From NCBI RefSeq assembly GCF_030812995.1, contig NZ_JAUSTT010000001.1:308085-372084 (forward strand): DNA of 64,000 nt. The letters run 5' to 3'. This document shows, piece by piece, positions 45,873 to 55,824 of the stretch (its first letter is position 1; each line of letters starts with the position of its first letter). A model generated the notes under the pieces. It saw nothing but the letters and a program-made list of their open reading frames with translations. It did no database searches and was not told the DNA's origin. The position numbers were made by a program, and so were the translations under genes. This stretch comes from Bacillus chungangensis (GTDB taxonomy: Bacteria > Bacillota > Bacilli > Bacillales > Bacillaceae_C).

Positions 45873-47189
45873 TTACTTATCAATTAACTGACACATTAAT
45901 AAGGCTTTGCCAACAAGGACACTCTCCTGATATAATTCTACATCGACTTTTCCGAATTTTCGTCCAGCTTCCAGTACTGTTGGTTGTATCTCGATGATAC
46001 TTTCCATCTGGACAGGCTTAATAAAATAGATTGTCATATTTTCAATCACAATATCGCTTTTTCTTTGTTGTCGCAGTACCCGGTTCGTCGCTTCATAGAC
46101 AAGCGTTGAAAATACCCCATAAGAAATTGTTCCAAGCTGATTCGTCATTTGCGGCGTAACTTCAAAGCGATAAATGTTTTCAGGTCCAGCCTTTTGGCCA
46201 GCTGACGTGAGTTGAGATGCAATAATATCATCAATCGTCTCCCCCATTTGTGGTTGACGCTGAATCATTTGCATCGCTTTTAAGACATCCTGTCTGCTGA
46301 TAATTCCTTGTAATTGTTGATAATCATTGATCACTGGCAGTACTTCAATGCCTTCCCAAATCATCATGTGGGCTGCTGAAGCAACACTTGTTTGTCGGAC
46401 AACCGTAAGAGGATTTTTTGTCATGACTTTTTCTAGCGAAAGATGTAATTTTTGATCCATCACATCCTTTGCTGTCACCATTCCTTGCACCTTCATATTA
46501 GCATCGACAACAGGAAAGCGGCTATGCTGTGTTTCGCGTTTTTTTTCAAACCACGCCTCTACTTTGTCAGTTGCATAGAGAAAAGCAGTTTCCTCTACAG
46601 GAGTTAATATATCTTCTACTAAGACGATTTCTTTTTTTATGAGCTGGTCGTAAATTGCACGATTAATCATTGCTGCAACTGTAAAGGTGTCATAGCTTGT
46701 CGAAATAATCGGAAGCTCCAATTCATCTGCAAGCTTCTTTACTCTTTCTTCCGTATCAAAGCCTCCAGTAATCAGAACAGCAGCACCAGCACGTAATGCC
46801 AGCTCATGTGCATTAACCCGGTTTCCAACAATTAAGAGGTTGCCTGCGCCGGTGTAGCGCATCATCGCTTCTAATTTCATTGCACCGATCACAAATTTTG
46901 TTAATGTTTTATGTAAGCCTGTCTTGCCTCCCAAGACTTGTCCATCAACAATATTTGTTACTTCAGCAAAGGTCAGCCGCTCTATATTTTCTTTTTTCTT
47001 TTGCTCTATACGAATGGTTCCTACTCGCTCTATCGTACTGACATAGCCTTTTAGCTCTGCATCTTTAATTGCTCTATAAGCAGTGCCTTCACTTACTTTA
47101 AGGTCTTTTGCAATTTGTCGAACAGAGATTTTTTCTCCAACTGGAAGTGTATTAATATGTTGAATAATTTGTTCGTGCTTAGTCGTCAA
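45873..47189 (-). CDS. ytoI: YtoI, HTH-DRTGG-CBS-hotdog multidomain regulator
   Basis: 438 aa with an unusual domain order. Winged HTH (~1-65, SVRQIAKDLKVSEGTAYRAIKDAELKGYV), DRTGG domain (~80-190, GGFDTEERVKKLADELELPIISTSYDTF), two CBS domains (~195-310, MTAKDVMDQ and EGIEVLPVINDYQQLQGIISRQDVLKAM), and a C-terminal hot-dog 4HBT domain (~340-430). It probably senses a nucleotide or acyl-CoA and binds DNA; target unknown. Start set at the TTG at 47189 (MTTKHEQII), with AAGGGTG upstream, matching B. subtilis YtoI; the GTG at 47198 is too close to the SD. Confidence 0.9.
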   Translation of the reverse strand: MTTKHEQIIQHINTLPVGEKISVRQIAKDLKVSEGTAYRAIKDAELKGYVSTIERVGTIRIEQKKKENIERLTFAEVTNIVDGQVLGGKTGLHKTLTKFVIGAMKLEAMMRYTGAGNLLIVGNRVNAHELALRAGAAVLITGGFDTEERVKKLADELELPIISTSYDTFTVAAMINRAIYDQLIKKEIVLVEDILTPVEETAFLYATDKVEAWFEKKRETQHSRFPVVDANMKVQGMVTAKDVMDQKLHLSLEKVMTKNPLTVVRQTSVASAAHMMIWEGIEVLPVINDYQQLQGIISRQDVLKAMQMIQRQPQMGETIDDIIASQLTSAGQKAGPENIYRFEVTPQMTNQLGTISYGVFSTLVYEATNRVLRQQRKSDIVIENMTIYFIKPVQMESIIEIQPTVLEAGRKFGKVDVELYQESVLVGKALLMCQLIDK

Positions 47190-47449
47190 GCTTTTCACCC
47201 TTTTCCATTTCCGTACTTCTTATGATTATATAGGGAAAAGCTCATTCATTCAATTTTCAGTGATAAAACAATCGCCCTTTCTCTTCGCTTTTAAAGGTCG
47301 GTGCAAATACATTTATATGTATCGGGTAAATATGCATTGAATCAAGAGGGATTTATTGACAGGATTTGTTCACTAAATTGACATCACCATATTCCACACA
47401 AGGGGGTGGGGGATGTTTTCCCCATTGCGTGGATGAATTATCGGATCCT

Positions 47450-47686
47450 CTAATATGACCTGCCATGTTTCTTTTCTGCAAGCTTTCGATTGTAATCGCT
47501 GTAATCTCCTTTTTTTGGCGTGAAAAGAAAGGCTGCAAGATTTCCAGCTAAAACAAGAAATGCGAAACAAAGCCATGAAAAGATAAAATACCTTTCCAAC
47601 CCTTGTGCCTGTAGTGAAAATTGTGGAATCGCATACATAAGCAAAGCAATTGTCAACAGGATACAAAGTAAATAACGATGCTTCAT
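47450..47686 (-). CDS. Small two-helix membrane protein of unknown function
   Basis: 78 aa with two hydrophobic segments (YLLCILLTIALLMYAIPQF, ~4-22; FIFSWLCFAFLVLAGNLAAFLF, ~34-55) and a basic, polar C-terminus KKGDYSDYNRKLAEKKHGRSY. GGAGGG lies 5 nt before the ATG, supporting it as a real gene. Located between ytoI and ytkL on the same strand. I do not recognise a named family. Confidence 0.75.
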   Translation of the reverse strand: MKHRYLLCILLTIALLMYAIPQFSLQAQGLERYFIFSWLCFAFLVLAGNLAAFLFTPKKGDYSDYNRKLAEKKHGRSY

Positions 47687-47823
47687 TCAATCCCTCCATC
47701 CCATTCATATTTTATCAGGTGAAAAGCATCATCATACATGCTTTTCTGCTCCCCAACGACAAGTCCATTACTATATGTTATGCGATATTTTCTTTTTCAT
47801 TTCTTAAAATGATACATCAGTTA

Positions 47824-48504
47824 TTAATAGGTTAGGACATCTCCTGCTTTCATTATCTTCCCATTTCCTTGTTTTAACAAATGCAAAAACCGATGTGGAT
47901 CTTGCTTGATTGGTGGAAATGTATTGTAATGGATCGGCACAACAATCTTTGCTTGTAAAAATTCTGCAGCCAGAGCCGCATCCTCTGGTCCCATTGTAAA
48001 ATTATCGCCAATTGGGAGGAAAGCAATATCTATAGGATGGCGTTCACCAATTAATTTCATATCGGAAAACAGTCCAGTATCTCCTGCATGGTAGATCGTC
48101 TTTCCTTCTGCTGTCAGCAACACGCCCGTCGGCATCCCTAAATAAATAATTTCCTTTTCTTCTGTTATCATTGCAGAGCCATGAAAAGCAGGTGTTAACT
48201 TTACTCTCCCGAAATCAAAATCGTATGCACCACCAATATGCATTGCATGCGTATCAACACCTTGCCAGCTTAAATAATTCGCTATTTCATTATTGGCAAT
48301 AACGAGCGCTCCACTTTGTTTCGCAATTTCAACCGTATCGCCAACATGATCACCGTGGCCATGGGTCAAAATAATCACATCTGGGTGCTCTTCCTCAACT
48401 TTCAAATCTGTTAACGGATTTCCATTAATAAAAGGATCGAATAAAATAACTTTCCCATTTGTCTCTACTTTTACAACAGAATGTCCATGATAAGATATGT
48501 TCAT
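47824..48504 (-). CDS. ytkL: UPF0173 metal-dependent hydrolase YtkL
   Basis: 226 aa metallo-beta-lactamase fold. Motifs: [30 protein letters not shown] (HxHxDH metal site), [20 protein letters not shown] (metal Asp) and [11 protein letters not shown] (metal His). Start at 48504 (MNISYHGHS), with GGGAG upstream; the extra 38 codons of open frame before it do not fit the family. Substrate unknown. Confidence 0.93.
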   Translation of the reverse strand: MNISYHGHSVVKVETNGKVILFDPFINGNPLTDLKVEEEHPDVIILTHGHGDHVGDTVEIAKQSGALVIANNEIANYLSWQGVDTHAMHIGGAYDFDFGRVKLTPAFHGSAMITEEKEIIYLGMPTGVLLTAEGKTIYHAGDTGLFSDMKLIGERHPIDIAFLPIGDNFTMGPEDAALAAEFLQAKIVVPIHYNTFPPIKQDPHRFLHLLKQGNGKIMKAGDVLTY

Positions 48505-48876
48505 CAAAAACCACTCCCTCTGTTTTTCCATTTTTTTAATCGTAACATGTTGAAAACAATTGCCAGCAATAAACTTGATATCATAAAAAAGCACAGATCG
48601 GATGAAAGCATGTTTCATCTACTATGAAATCAGCTTCTTTCATAACAGTCAAGCATCAAACACGAGACATCCCCCATCTTCCCTCATTTTAACAAAAAGT
48701 ATATGTTCTAAAAAACGTTATTCAAGAATGTTAAGTTATTTGCTATTTTTTTAATTTTTTTGTGGATTTTTTTATTTTCTGAAGATTATGGTAGGATATA
48801 AAAACAGTACAATCATATATGCATATTTATTTTATGATATATTACTTTCATCAGAAAAAATAAAAGAGGTATTAGA
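48505..48876. other. Intergenic region upstream of divergent ytkL, no gene seen
   Basis: About 370 bp, very AT-rich toward the right (TTTTTTTAATTTTTTTGTGG-like tracts at 48746-48776). No frame with an SD was seen until the small ORF at 48877. The region should hold the promoters of ytkL and of that ORF. Confidence 0.4.
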
Positions 48877-49011
48877 ATGAATAAGACCAAATTTTTCGAA
48901 AGAGTTATAATAAATAATCTTAAATATAAAATCTCTTATCTTGCAAATAAAACGAATGAAATGGCAGTGATAGAAACAGATGAATTTCGACATTTATTAA
49001 AAGAGCAATGA
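48877..49011 (+). CDS. Possible small protein of 44 aa
   Basis: ATG at 48877 preceded by AGAGGT at 7 nt. The frame reads MNKTKFFERVIINNLKYKIS, YLANKTNEMAVIETDEFRHL, LKEQ. It has basic and acidic residues mixed, no membrane segment and no recognised family. Its isolated position and modest SD make it uncertain, but the codon use is similar to its neighbours. Confidence 0.4.
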   Translation: MNKTKFFERVIINNLKYKISYLANKTNEMAVIETDEFRHLLKEQ

Positions 49012-49253
49012 TCACATAAACATAGTAAAGTGACACTCCCTTATTAAGGTATTCTCTTATAAGCTTGAAAACTTGTTTTTAAAATCAACTTTTGTATGAA
49101 AAAAACTCTTTACATTTCTAGTTTACAAGTAAAATGTTTCCTGTTACGCTCAGTTTATCATTTGTCCAGTGAACCAGGATACAGGACAATTATTGTAGCG
49201 CTTTATCATGAACAAGGTATTCATCATATCCTAGTAGGAAGGGAAGGCGAAAA

Positions 49254-50348
49254 ATGAATAGAAGGTTAAAACAACTAGTACAATGGATGCGGGACGAAGA
49301 TATTTCCGCTACTTTTATTACGTCAACAGAAAATGTTTTTTATTTAAGCGGGTTCCATAGCGATCCCCATGAACGTTTGCTCGGTTTAGCTGTTTTTCAA
49401 GATGCAGAACCGTTTCTTATTTGCCCTGCAATGGAAGTAGAAGATGCAAAAAAATCTGGATGGAAATATGAAATCATTGGCTATTCTGATATTGATCATC
49501 CTTGGGAGCTTGTACAACAAAGTGTTGAAAAACGTACAAGTGAAATCAACGCTTGGGCAATCGAAAAAGAACACTTAAACGTAGAAAGATATGAAGAATT
49601 TTTAGCGAGATATGGAAAAAGCCGCTTTTATACAGCGGAAGAAAAACTTCGTAAGCTTCGTATGATCAAAGATGCACACGAAATGAAAGAAATAAGAATT
49701 GCTTGTGAACTTGCCGATTTTGCTATGGAAGTCGGTGTCAATGAAATTGCTGAAGGAAAAACAGAACTTGACATTGTGGCGGCAATCGAATATGAAGTAA
49801 AGAAAAAAGGAGCGAGCATGTCGTTCGCTACAACGGTTTTAGCTGGAAAGAACGCAGCATCTCCACATGGAGTACCTGGATTAACGTCGATACAAAAGGG
49901 AAATTTTGTCCTTTTTGACTTGGGAGTTTTGTATAAAGGCTATTGCTCTGATATAACCCGTACAGTTGCATTTGGAGATATAAACGCGGAACAGCAGCGC
50001 ATCTATGAAACAGTCTTGCAAGCACAGGAAGCTGCTGTGAATGCCGTTCGACCAGGCATCATGGCAAAAGAACTAGATTTAACCGCCAGACGCATCATTA
50101 CAGATGCTGGATATGGCAGCTATTTCACTCATCGCCTCGGTCATGGCCTCGGCATAAGTGTTCACGAATATCCTTCGATCACAGAAGAAAACGAATTAGA
50201 AATGCAAGAAGGAATGGTCTTTACTATTGAACCTGGCATTTATGTACCTGAAGTAGCAGGTGTTAGAATCGAAGATGATATTTACGTAACGAAAGCAGGG
50301 GGCGAAATATTAAATAGGTTTCCAAAAACACTTCAATTTATCTCGTAA
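49254..50348 (+). CDS. M24-family Xaa-Pro peptidase (YkvY/PepQ-like)
   Basis: 364 aa aminopeptidase-P/prolidase-like enzyme. N-terminal creatinase domain (~1-125, ATFITSTENVFYLSGF). The pita-bread catalytic domain has the metal ligands in FDLGVLYKGYCSDITRT (two Asp), HRLGHGLGISVHE (His), VFTIEPGIYVP (Glu) and GVRIEDDIYV (Glu). Cytosolic cleavage of peptides with Pro in second position is expected. Closest by recall to B. subtilis YkvY; dipeptidase versus aminopeptidase activity cannot be told from sequence. SD GGAAGGGAAGG region. Convergent with ald. Confidence 0.88.
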   Translation: MNRRLKQLVQWMRDEDISATFITSTENVFYLSGFHSDPHERLLGLAVFQDAEPFLICPAMEVEDAKKSGWKYEIIGYSDIDHPWELVQQSVEKRTSEINAWAIEKEHLNVERYEEFLARYGKSRFYTAEEKLRKLRMIKDAHEMKEIRIACELADFAMEVGVNEIAEGKTELDIVAAIEYEVKKKGASMSFATTVLAGKNAASPHGVPGLTSIQKGNFVLFDLGVLYKGYCSDITRTVAFGDINAEQQRIYETVLQAQEAAVNAVRPGIMAKELDLTARRIITDAGYGSYFTHRLGHGLGISVHEYPSITEENELEMQEGMVFTIEPGIYVPEVAGVRIEDDIYVTKAGGEILNRFPKTLQFIS

Positions 50349-50353
50349 TATAA

Positions 50354-50370
50354 CCGGGCTTAAAGCCCGG
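50354..50370. terminator. Shared terminator between the peptidase gene and ald
   Basis: CCGGGCTTAAAGCCCGG followed by CTTTA on the plus strand and TTATAT on the minus strand. A compact GC-rich hairpin at convergent gene ends. Confidence 0.65.
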
Positions 50371-50375
50371 CTTTA

Positions 50376-51503
50376 CTATGATTTTATTTCACTGAGAACC
50401 GTTTTTGCTTCCCGATATTCGAGCTGCAGCGCTTCAGCTACAGCTTTATGCGTAATGTAGCCATTTAATGTATTCATTCCTTTTAATAAGGCTTCATTTT
50501 CTAAACACGCTTTTTGATAGCCTTTATCGGCTATTTGAAGTGCATATGGCACTGTCACATTCGTCAATGCCATCGTAGATGTTTGCGGTACAGCCCCTGG
50601 CATATTAGCGACTGCATAATGCACGACACCGTACTTCTCATATGTAGGATCATCGTGCGTCGTCACTCGATCAGTCGTTTCAAAGATACCGCCTTGGTCA
50701 ATCGCAATGTCAATAATAACAGATCCAGGCTTCATTGATTGCACCATTTCTTTTGTCACTAGCTTCGGTGCCCTTGCTCCTGGAATGAGGACTGCACCAA
50801 CAACAAGGTCTGCTTCTTGTACAGCTTGTGCAATATTATAGTGGTTGGACATTAAAGTCGTTACTTCATTTCCGAAAATATCCTCCAACTGTCGTAAGCG
50901 ATCAGGATTCACATCAATAACAGTCACTTGAGCACCAAGTCCGACCGCTACTTTGGCGGCATTCGCACCAGCCATCCCTCCACCAATAATTGTTACTTTT
51001 CCGCGATGTACACCCGGCACCGCTGACAGAAGAATTCCCTTTCCGCCATTTGTTTTTGAAAGATACTGAGCGCCAAGCTGCGTTGCCATTTTCCCGGCAA
51101 CTTCACTCATTGGCGTCAATAATGGCAATGCACCATTTGGAAGCTGAACTGTTTCATAGCCAAGACTGATCATTTTTTTCTCAAGCAGTACTTTTGCTAA
51201 TTCAGGTTCTGCAGCGAGATGCAAGTAAGTGAAGAGGATCAGTTCTTCTCGGAAATACTTGTATTCTTCTTCGAGCGGCTCTTTTACTTTTAAGACCATA
51301 TCTACTGTCCAAGCATCACTAGCATCTGCAACGATTTCAGCTCCTGCTCGTCTATATTCCTCATCTGTAAAGCCTGAGCCTGCTCCTGCACCAGCCTCTA
51401 TAAGCACCTTGTGTCCTGCACCTGTTAACGTTACAACACCTGCTGGAGTCATTGCCACTCGATTTTCATTGTTTATTTTCTCTTTAGGCACACCGATCAG
51501 CAT
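50376..51503 (-). CDS. ald: Alanine dehydrogenase
   Basis: 375 aa. Reversible NAD-dependent conversion of L-alanine to pyruvate and ammonia; in B. subtilis needed for alanine use and normal sporulation. It starts [20 protein letters not shown], with active-site Arg15 and Lys (VLKVKEPL) and His96-type [10 protein letters not shown]. The Rossmann fold is [22 protein letters not shown], then IDIAIDQGG and [25 protein letters not shown] hairpin (51593-51630) and a small ORF lie upstream. Confidence 0.98.
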   Translation of the reverse strand: MLIGVPKEKINNENRVAMTPAGVVTLTGAGHKVLIEAGAGAGSGFTDEEYRRAGAEIVADASDAWTVDMVLKVKEPLEEEYKYFREELILFTYLHLAAEPELAKVLLEKKMISLGYETVQLPNGALPLLTPMSEVAGKMATQLGAQYLSKTNGGKGILLSAVPGVHRGKVTIIGGGMAGANAAKVAVGLGAQVTVIDVNPDRLRQLEDIFGNEVTTLMSNHYNIAQAVQEADLVVGAVLIPGARAPKLVTKEMVQSMKPGSVIIDIAIDQGGIFETTDRVTTHDDPTYEKYGVVHYAVANMPGAVPQTSTMALTNVTVPYALQIADKGYQKACLENEALLKGMNTLNGYITHKAVAEALQLEYREAKTVLSEIKS

Positions 51504-51592
51504 TTTATTATCCTCCTAATTTAAAATGAGTAATGAGCAAATATAGGAGTTTTTTGAAGTTGCCGATATGTGCTCATTACAAAATCACTCCC

Positions 51593-51630
51593 GCTTATAG
51601 AAGCAGGGGGCTGAACCCACTTCTATAAGC
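51593..51630 (-). promoter_or_regulatory. Perfect 11-bp hairpin upstream of ald
   Basis: GCTTATAGAAG and CTTCTATAAGC around a 16-nt loop, about 90 nt before the ald start. No U-run follows on the minus strand, so an operator or leader hairpin is as likely as a terminator. A second inverted repeat, GAGGGAGAG/CTCTCCCTC (51681-51709), lies just upstream. Confidence 0.4.
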
Positions 51631-51739
51631 TAAAGTAATTATATTTTATCAAATAAAAAGTAATATTCCTATTAATTTTTGAGGGAGAGAACAACTCCTC
51701 TCTCCCTCTCAGCCTTGTATTTTTCCCTTTTAACTTCTC

Positions 51740-51883
51740 CTAAGACTCCTCTTGCTTCTCTCTAGTTAATGGCTTATTTTCATCTATTTGCCCGCTTTCA
51801 TATGCTTCTGTAATCATCTGATGAATGTCGTTTATTCCTTCAGGATCATCGGTAATGATTTCTTTGTCTGTTTTTTTTCCCAC
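51740..51883 (-). CDS. Small acidic protein of 47 aa
   Basis: GTG start with AAGGAGTTG upstream (8 nt). Reads MGKKTDKEIITDDPEGINDI, then HQMITEAYESGQIDENKPLT, then REKQEES. Soluble, rich in Asp/Glu/Lys. The xGxND-x(6)-AYESGQID part vaguely recalls small Bacillus proteins such as the DUF4025 group, but that is only an impression. It has a good SD and lies alone between ald and uspA. Confidence 0.6.
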   Translation of the reverse strand: MGKKTDKEIITDDPEGINDIHQMITEAYESGQIDENKPLTREKQEES

Positions 51884-51905
51884 TTTTATCAACTCCTTCA
51901 CTACT

Positions 51906-52124
51906 TTTTATCCCACATCTAACTGGCAGTAAGACCCCCACTTCAAGAGTAAGAGGGAATCGAAGAAGCCTAGGTGGGGGATAACTGCCAGTCAAATGTC
52001 CGATTGGTTCGGGCCAACAGGATGTTGGTCACTCAAGCGTTGCGACAGGACGTCGCGCTTTTAGCTTGAGATCCTTTGTATGGAGGTGAGAGAAAACCCC
52101 CACTCATGGAAGTTTCACTTTATT
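51906..52124 (-). repeat. Dispersed mosaic repeat, long copy D
   Basis: About 219 bp, inverted relative to copy A. On the minus strand it begins ATAAAGTGAAACTTCCATGA and ends ACTGCCAGTTAGATGTGGGA. It shares with A the blocks ACAAAGGATCT, AGCTAAAAGCGCGACGTCC, CCCGAACCAATCGGACATTT and AGTTATCCCCCACCTA. It has three GTGGGGG/CCCCCAC blocks and an inverted pair CTGGCAGT/ACTGCCAG, so it can fold in alternative ways. Confidence 0.85.
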
Positions 52125-52189
52125 ATTGTTCGAAATTTATTTACTGCTATACTGTCCCAAATGTTGTAAAATAAAGATAGGATAAAAGT

Positions 52190-52361
52190 TGTGTTCAAAA
52201 AAAATGCTGTATGTCAGTTCGGATGTTCGAATGGGTAAGATGATTTCTCATTCATTGTTATTTCCGTTATATACAAACTTACATACACTTAAATTTTTCA
52301 GTTTTTTAAGCGTTTTCTATTTTGATCTTTCATTATCTTCGCGCTTATTTTTTGAACACAC
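52190..52361. repeat. Inverted repeat flanking 140 bp upstream of uspA
   Basis: TGTGTTCAAAAAA (52190-52202) and TTTTTTGAACACA (within 52347-52361), 13 bp. The similarity continues outward as GGATAAAAGT against ATAAAAAGAAATTATCC. The uspA leader between 52125 and 52448 shows no gene. It may be related to the TGTTCAAAA-bounded segment at 12764-12908. Confidence 0.45.
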
Positions 52362-52448
52362 ATAAAAAGAAATTATCCATCTTAACTTATTGCTTTTTAC
52401 AGAGAAATCGCCTTAAAAGGCAACATAACATGGGAGGAGACGAAAAGG

Positions 52449-52901
52449 ATGACATTAACTTACAATAACATTCTTGTAGCTGTCGATGGCTCTAAAGAAG
52501 CAGAATGGGCTTTTAAAAAAGCCATTGAGATTTCTAAGCGAAATCAAGCGCAATTATCACTCGTACATGTCATTGATACTCGTTCATTTGCCGCTATTGA
52601 TGCCTATGATGGCACGATGGCAGAAAGAGCAGAAAAATATGCAAAAGAGCTATTAGAAAGATATAAACTAAAAGCAGAACAATCTGGTGTTAAAAAAGTA
52701 ACGTCTATTGTAGAATACGGTTCACCAAAGGTGACGATCGCTAAAGATGTGTCAAAAAATATAAAGGCTGATCTCATTATTTGCGGGGCCACCGGCCTTA
52801 ATGCAGTGGAACGTCTTTTAATTGGAAGTGTATCTGAACATATTACACGTTCAGCACCATGTGATGTTTTAGTCGTGAGAACACAAAAAGAAGATGAATA
52901 A
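52449..52901 (+). CDS. Universal stress protein (UspA family)
   Basis: 150 aa single-domain Usp. It starts MTLTYNNILVAVDGSKEAEWAFKKA, contains the dimer strand SLVHVIDTRS and ends with the ATP-binding signature GATGLNAVERLLIGSVSEHITRSAPCDVLVVR (GxxG-x9-G-S/T). It is therefore probably an ATP-binding Usp made under stress or growth arrest. SD GGGAGGAG. Single gene with its own terminator. Confidence 0.93.
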   Translation: MTLTYNNILVAVDGSKEAEWAFKKAIEISKRNQAQLSLVHVIDTRSFAAIDAYDGTMAERAEKYAKELLERYKLKAEQSGVKKVTSIVEYGSPKVTIAKDVSKNIKADLIICGATGLNAVERLLIGSVSEHITRSAPCDVLVVRTQKEDE

Positions 52902-52906
52902 AAGAG

Positions 52907-52950
52907 AAAGAAGAGCCAGCCAAAAGCAGAGCTCTTCTTTCTTTTTTTCA
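52907..52950 (+). terminator. Terminator after uspA gene
   Basis: AAAGAAGAGC, 14-nt loop, GCTCTTCTTT, then CTTTTTTTC. Confidence 0.9.
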
Positions 52951-52985
52951 AAAAAGTGGTGTCTGATGGAATTCAGCCTATTAGA

Positions 52986-53009
52986 AAAACGGAACAAAAT
53001 GTTCCGTTT
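52986..53009 (-). terminator. Terminator after argH
   Basis: Minus strand: AAACGGAACATTTTGTTCCGTTTTTC. The stem starts at the argH stop codon. Confidence 0.85.
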
Positions 53010-54393
53010 AAGACATCGCTTTGCTTAATGACTGTTTCGCCTTTTCCAGTTGTTTTTCCACCTGTTGAAAGCCTGTGCCTCCATAGGAATTTCTTCTTTT
53101 AATCGCTCTGTGTGGAGATAAAATCTCAAAAACATCTCCTTCGATTTGTGCAGCACCATCCTGCAGCTCTTCCAAAGTTAAATCTTGCAAATAGCAGCCT
53201 TTTTGAATACAGGTAAAAACAAGTTTACCGACAATTTCATGAGCCTGGCGAAATGGCATCCCTTTGTTTGCCAAGTAATCAGCAAGCTCTGTCGCATTAG
53301 AAAAATCGCGATGAACAGCTTGCTCCATGACATCTTTTCTTACCGTCATTGTTTTAATCATCCCAGCAAAAATTTTCAATGATCCACTTAACGTTTCAAC
53401 AGTATCAAACATGCCTTCTTTATCTTCTTGCATGTCTTTGTTGTAGGAAAGCGGCAGTCCTTTTAAGACCGTTAATAAGGACATTAAATGACCATAAACA
53501 CGCCCCGTTTTTCCCCGAATTAATTCTGCCATATCAGGATTTTTCTTTTGTGGCATAATGCTGCTTCCAGTAGCATATGTGTCATCCAATTCAATAAATT
53601 GAAATTCCTGGCTAGACCATAAAATGATTTCTTCCGCTAATCTAGAAAGATGTGTCATCGTCAACGAAGCATTGCTTAAAAACTCAACAATATAGTCACG
53701 GTCGCTAACAGCATCCATACTATTCTCATATATTTGAGAAAAACCAAGTAATTTTGCTGTATAAGCACGATCAATTGGAAAGGTCGTTCCCGCTAAAGCA
53801 CTCGCTCCTAATGGAGAAAGATCAATTCTTTTTAAGCTCTCCTGAAAACGCTCTTTATCCCGCTCCAGCATCCAAAAATAAGCGAGTAAATGATGAGCAA
53901 ATGAGACAGGCTGCGCTCTCTGCAAGTGTGTATAGCCCGGAATCGCTGTCTCGATATGCTGCTCAGCTTGCTCAATAAGAGAAGTTTGCATTTCCTTGAG
54001 AAGCTCAATCATTGTGATCACACATTTTTTTAAGTAGAGATGCATATCAGTGGCAACTTGATCATTGCGGCTTCTTCCTGTATGCAACTTCCCTGCAACA
54101 GGTCCGATATCATCGAGCAGCATTTTTTCTAAATTTAAATGAATATCCTCTTCTGAAACTGAAAAGACAAGCTTTCCATTGACTGCTTTTTCCTGCAAAC
54201 GCTTCAGTCCATCAGAAATTGTCTTGCTTTCTTCTTGTGAAATAATGCCGCAGCTGCCCAGCATGTTCACATGAGCTAAGCTTCCTTCAATATCCTCCAA
54301 GACTAGTGCTTGATCAAATGTAATCGAAGCGCCAAATTCTTCGATCCACTGTGCTGGTGTTTTTGAAAAGCGGCCACCCCATAACTTTTTCAT
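53008..54393 (-). CDS. argH: Argininosuccinate lyase
   Basis: 461 aa. Splits argininosuccinate into arginine and fumarate, the last step of arginine synthesis. It starts [20 protein letters not shown], with [35 protein letters not shown] (catalytic His) and the fumarase-superfamily signature [20 protein letters not shown] with the catalytic Ser. Its ATG overlaps the argG stop (ATGA), so it is translated together with argG. Confidence 0.98.
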   Translation of the reverse strand: MKKLWGGRFSKTPAQWIEEFGASITFDQALVLEDIEGSLAHVNMLGSCGIISQEESKTISDGLKRLQEKAVNGKLVFSVSEEDIHLNLEKMLLDDIGPVAGKLHTGRSRNDQVATDMHLYLKKCVITMIELLKEMQTSLIEQAEQHIETAIPGYTHLQRAQPVSFAHHLLAYFWMLERDKERFQESLKRIDLSPLGASALAGTTFPIDRAYTAKLLGFSQIYENSMDAVSDRDYIVEFLSNASLTMTHLSRLAEEIILWSSQEFQFIELDDTYATGSSIMPQKKNPDMAELIRGKTGRVYGHLMSLLTVLKGLPLSYNKDMQEDKEGMFDTVETLSGSLKIFAGMIKTMTVRKDVMEQAVHRDFSNATELADYLANKGMPFRQAHEIVGKLVFTCIQKGCYLQDLTLEELQDGAAQIEGDVFEILSPHRAIKRRNSYGGTGFQQVEKQLEKAKQSLSKAMS

Positions 54394-55598
54394 TGCTTTA
54401 CCTCTTCTTTTTTATGCACCATACTATGGACCTCCGTTGGCAAGCCCCAAAGTTTAATAAATCCGACTGCTGCTGATTGATCAAATTCATCATCTGCTGT
54501 ATAGGTTGCAAGTTTTTCATTGTACAAAGAATGCGGCGACTTTCTGCCTTCTACTATAGCATGGCCTTTAAATAACTTGACACGGACTGTTCCATTCACA
54601 AATTGCTGCGTTTCTTTCAGAAAAGCAGATAAAGCTTGTTGTAATGGTGAGAACCATAGACCGTCATAAATAAGCTCCGTCAATTTCTTTTCTATGACTG
54701 GTTTAAAGTGTGCTAATTCCTTTACTAATGTGATATCTTCTAATTCTTTATGTGCTGTTATAAGTGTAATTGCACCTGGGCATTCATATACTTCACGAGA
54801 CTTAATGCCGACAAGTCTATTTTCGACATGATCAATTCTGCCGATGCCATGCTTTCCTGCAATGTCATTAAGATGTAAGATTAAGTCGCTCAATGCATAT
54901 GAAACACCATTAACACGAACTGGAACCCCTTTTTCAAAATCAATTTCGATGATTTCCGGTGTATCCGGCGTTTCTTCCAGGGCCGTTGTTAAATCATATG
55001 CATCAGCGGGCGGTGTAGCCCATGGGTCTTCTAAAATACCACATTCATTGCTTCTTCCCCATAAATTTTGGTCAATGGAAAAAGGACTATCTAAATTAAT
55101 TGGAATCGGAATGCCTTTTTCCTTCGCATAAGCAATCTCTTCTTCACGCGACCAGCTCCATTCACGTACAGGTGCAAGGACTTCTAAATTTGGATTTAAT
55201 GCTTTAATCGCAACTTCAAATCGAACTTGATCGTTCCCTTTTCCTGTACATCCATGAGCGACAGCATCCGCATTTTCTTGTTTAGCAACCTCTACTAATT
55301 TTTTAGAAATTAATGGTCTTGATAATGCTGAAACTAACGGATATTTCCCTTCATACATTGCATGTGCTTGAAGTGCTGTTAGTGCAAAATGTTGTGCAAA
55401 TTCCTCTTTTGCATCAATCACATAGCTTTTAACAGCTCCTACTTGCATCGCTTTTGCTTGAATGAAGTCTAAGTCTTTCCCTTCACCGACATCAAGGCAG
55501 CATGCAATCACATCATATCCTTGATCCTTTAACCATTGAACGGCAACAGAAGTATCTAATCCGCCAGAATAAGCTAGAACTACTTTCTTTTTAGTCAT
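54390..55598 (-). CDS. argG: Argininosuccinate synthase
   Basis: 402 aa. Joins citrulline and aspartate using ATP. ATP-pyrophosphatase P-loop [17 protein letters not shown] at the N-terminus, then [13 protein letters not shown], and [21 protein letters not shown]. Downstream are [16 protein letters not shown] and [20 protein letters not shown]. First gene of argGH, behind a promoter with an ArgR-type box. Confidence 0.98.
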   Translation of the reverse strand: MTKKKVVLAYSGGLDTSVAVQWLKDQGYDVIACCLDVGEGKDLDFIQAKAMQVGAVKSYVIDAKEEFAQHFALTALQAHAMYEGKYPLVSALSRPLISKKLVEVAKQENADAVAHGCTGKGNDQVRFEVAIKALNPNLEVLAPVREWSWSREEEIAYAKEKGIPIPINLDSPFSIDQNLWGRSNECGILEDPWATPPADAYDLTTALEETPDTPEIIEIDFEKGVPVRVNGVSYALSDLILHLNDIAGKHGIGRIDHVENRLVGIKSREVYECPGAITLITAHKELEDITLVKELAHFKPVIEKKLTELIYDGLWFSPLQQALSAFLKETQQFVNGTVRVKLFKGHAIVEGRKSPHSLYNEKLATYTADDEFDQSAAVGFIKLWGLPTEVHSMVHKKEEVKQ

Positions 55599-55824
55599 CC
55601 CTTTGTTCTCCCTCTCTTTTTAAAAGGTTGTCGAACACGCGATGAAAGATTGTTCAAAAGTCTAGGAAAAACAGTCCTTGTAGGGAAGATGGAAGAAGCG
55701 TATGCATTTTGTAAAACATATTATTTTCAGAATGCATCGATTATGCATTTCTGCTCACTTCAGTGTATTCCTTAAAATTATCCTTTTGAACGTATCATTC
55801 ATCATTGTGTACACACACCTAAAT

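Noticed and set aside
47353..47708. Two longer minus-strand frames overlapping the 78-aa membrane protein
   Set aside because: Only the 78-aa frame has an SD and a coherent two-helix membrane pattern. The others are out-of-frame readings of it.
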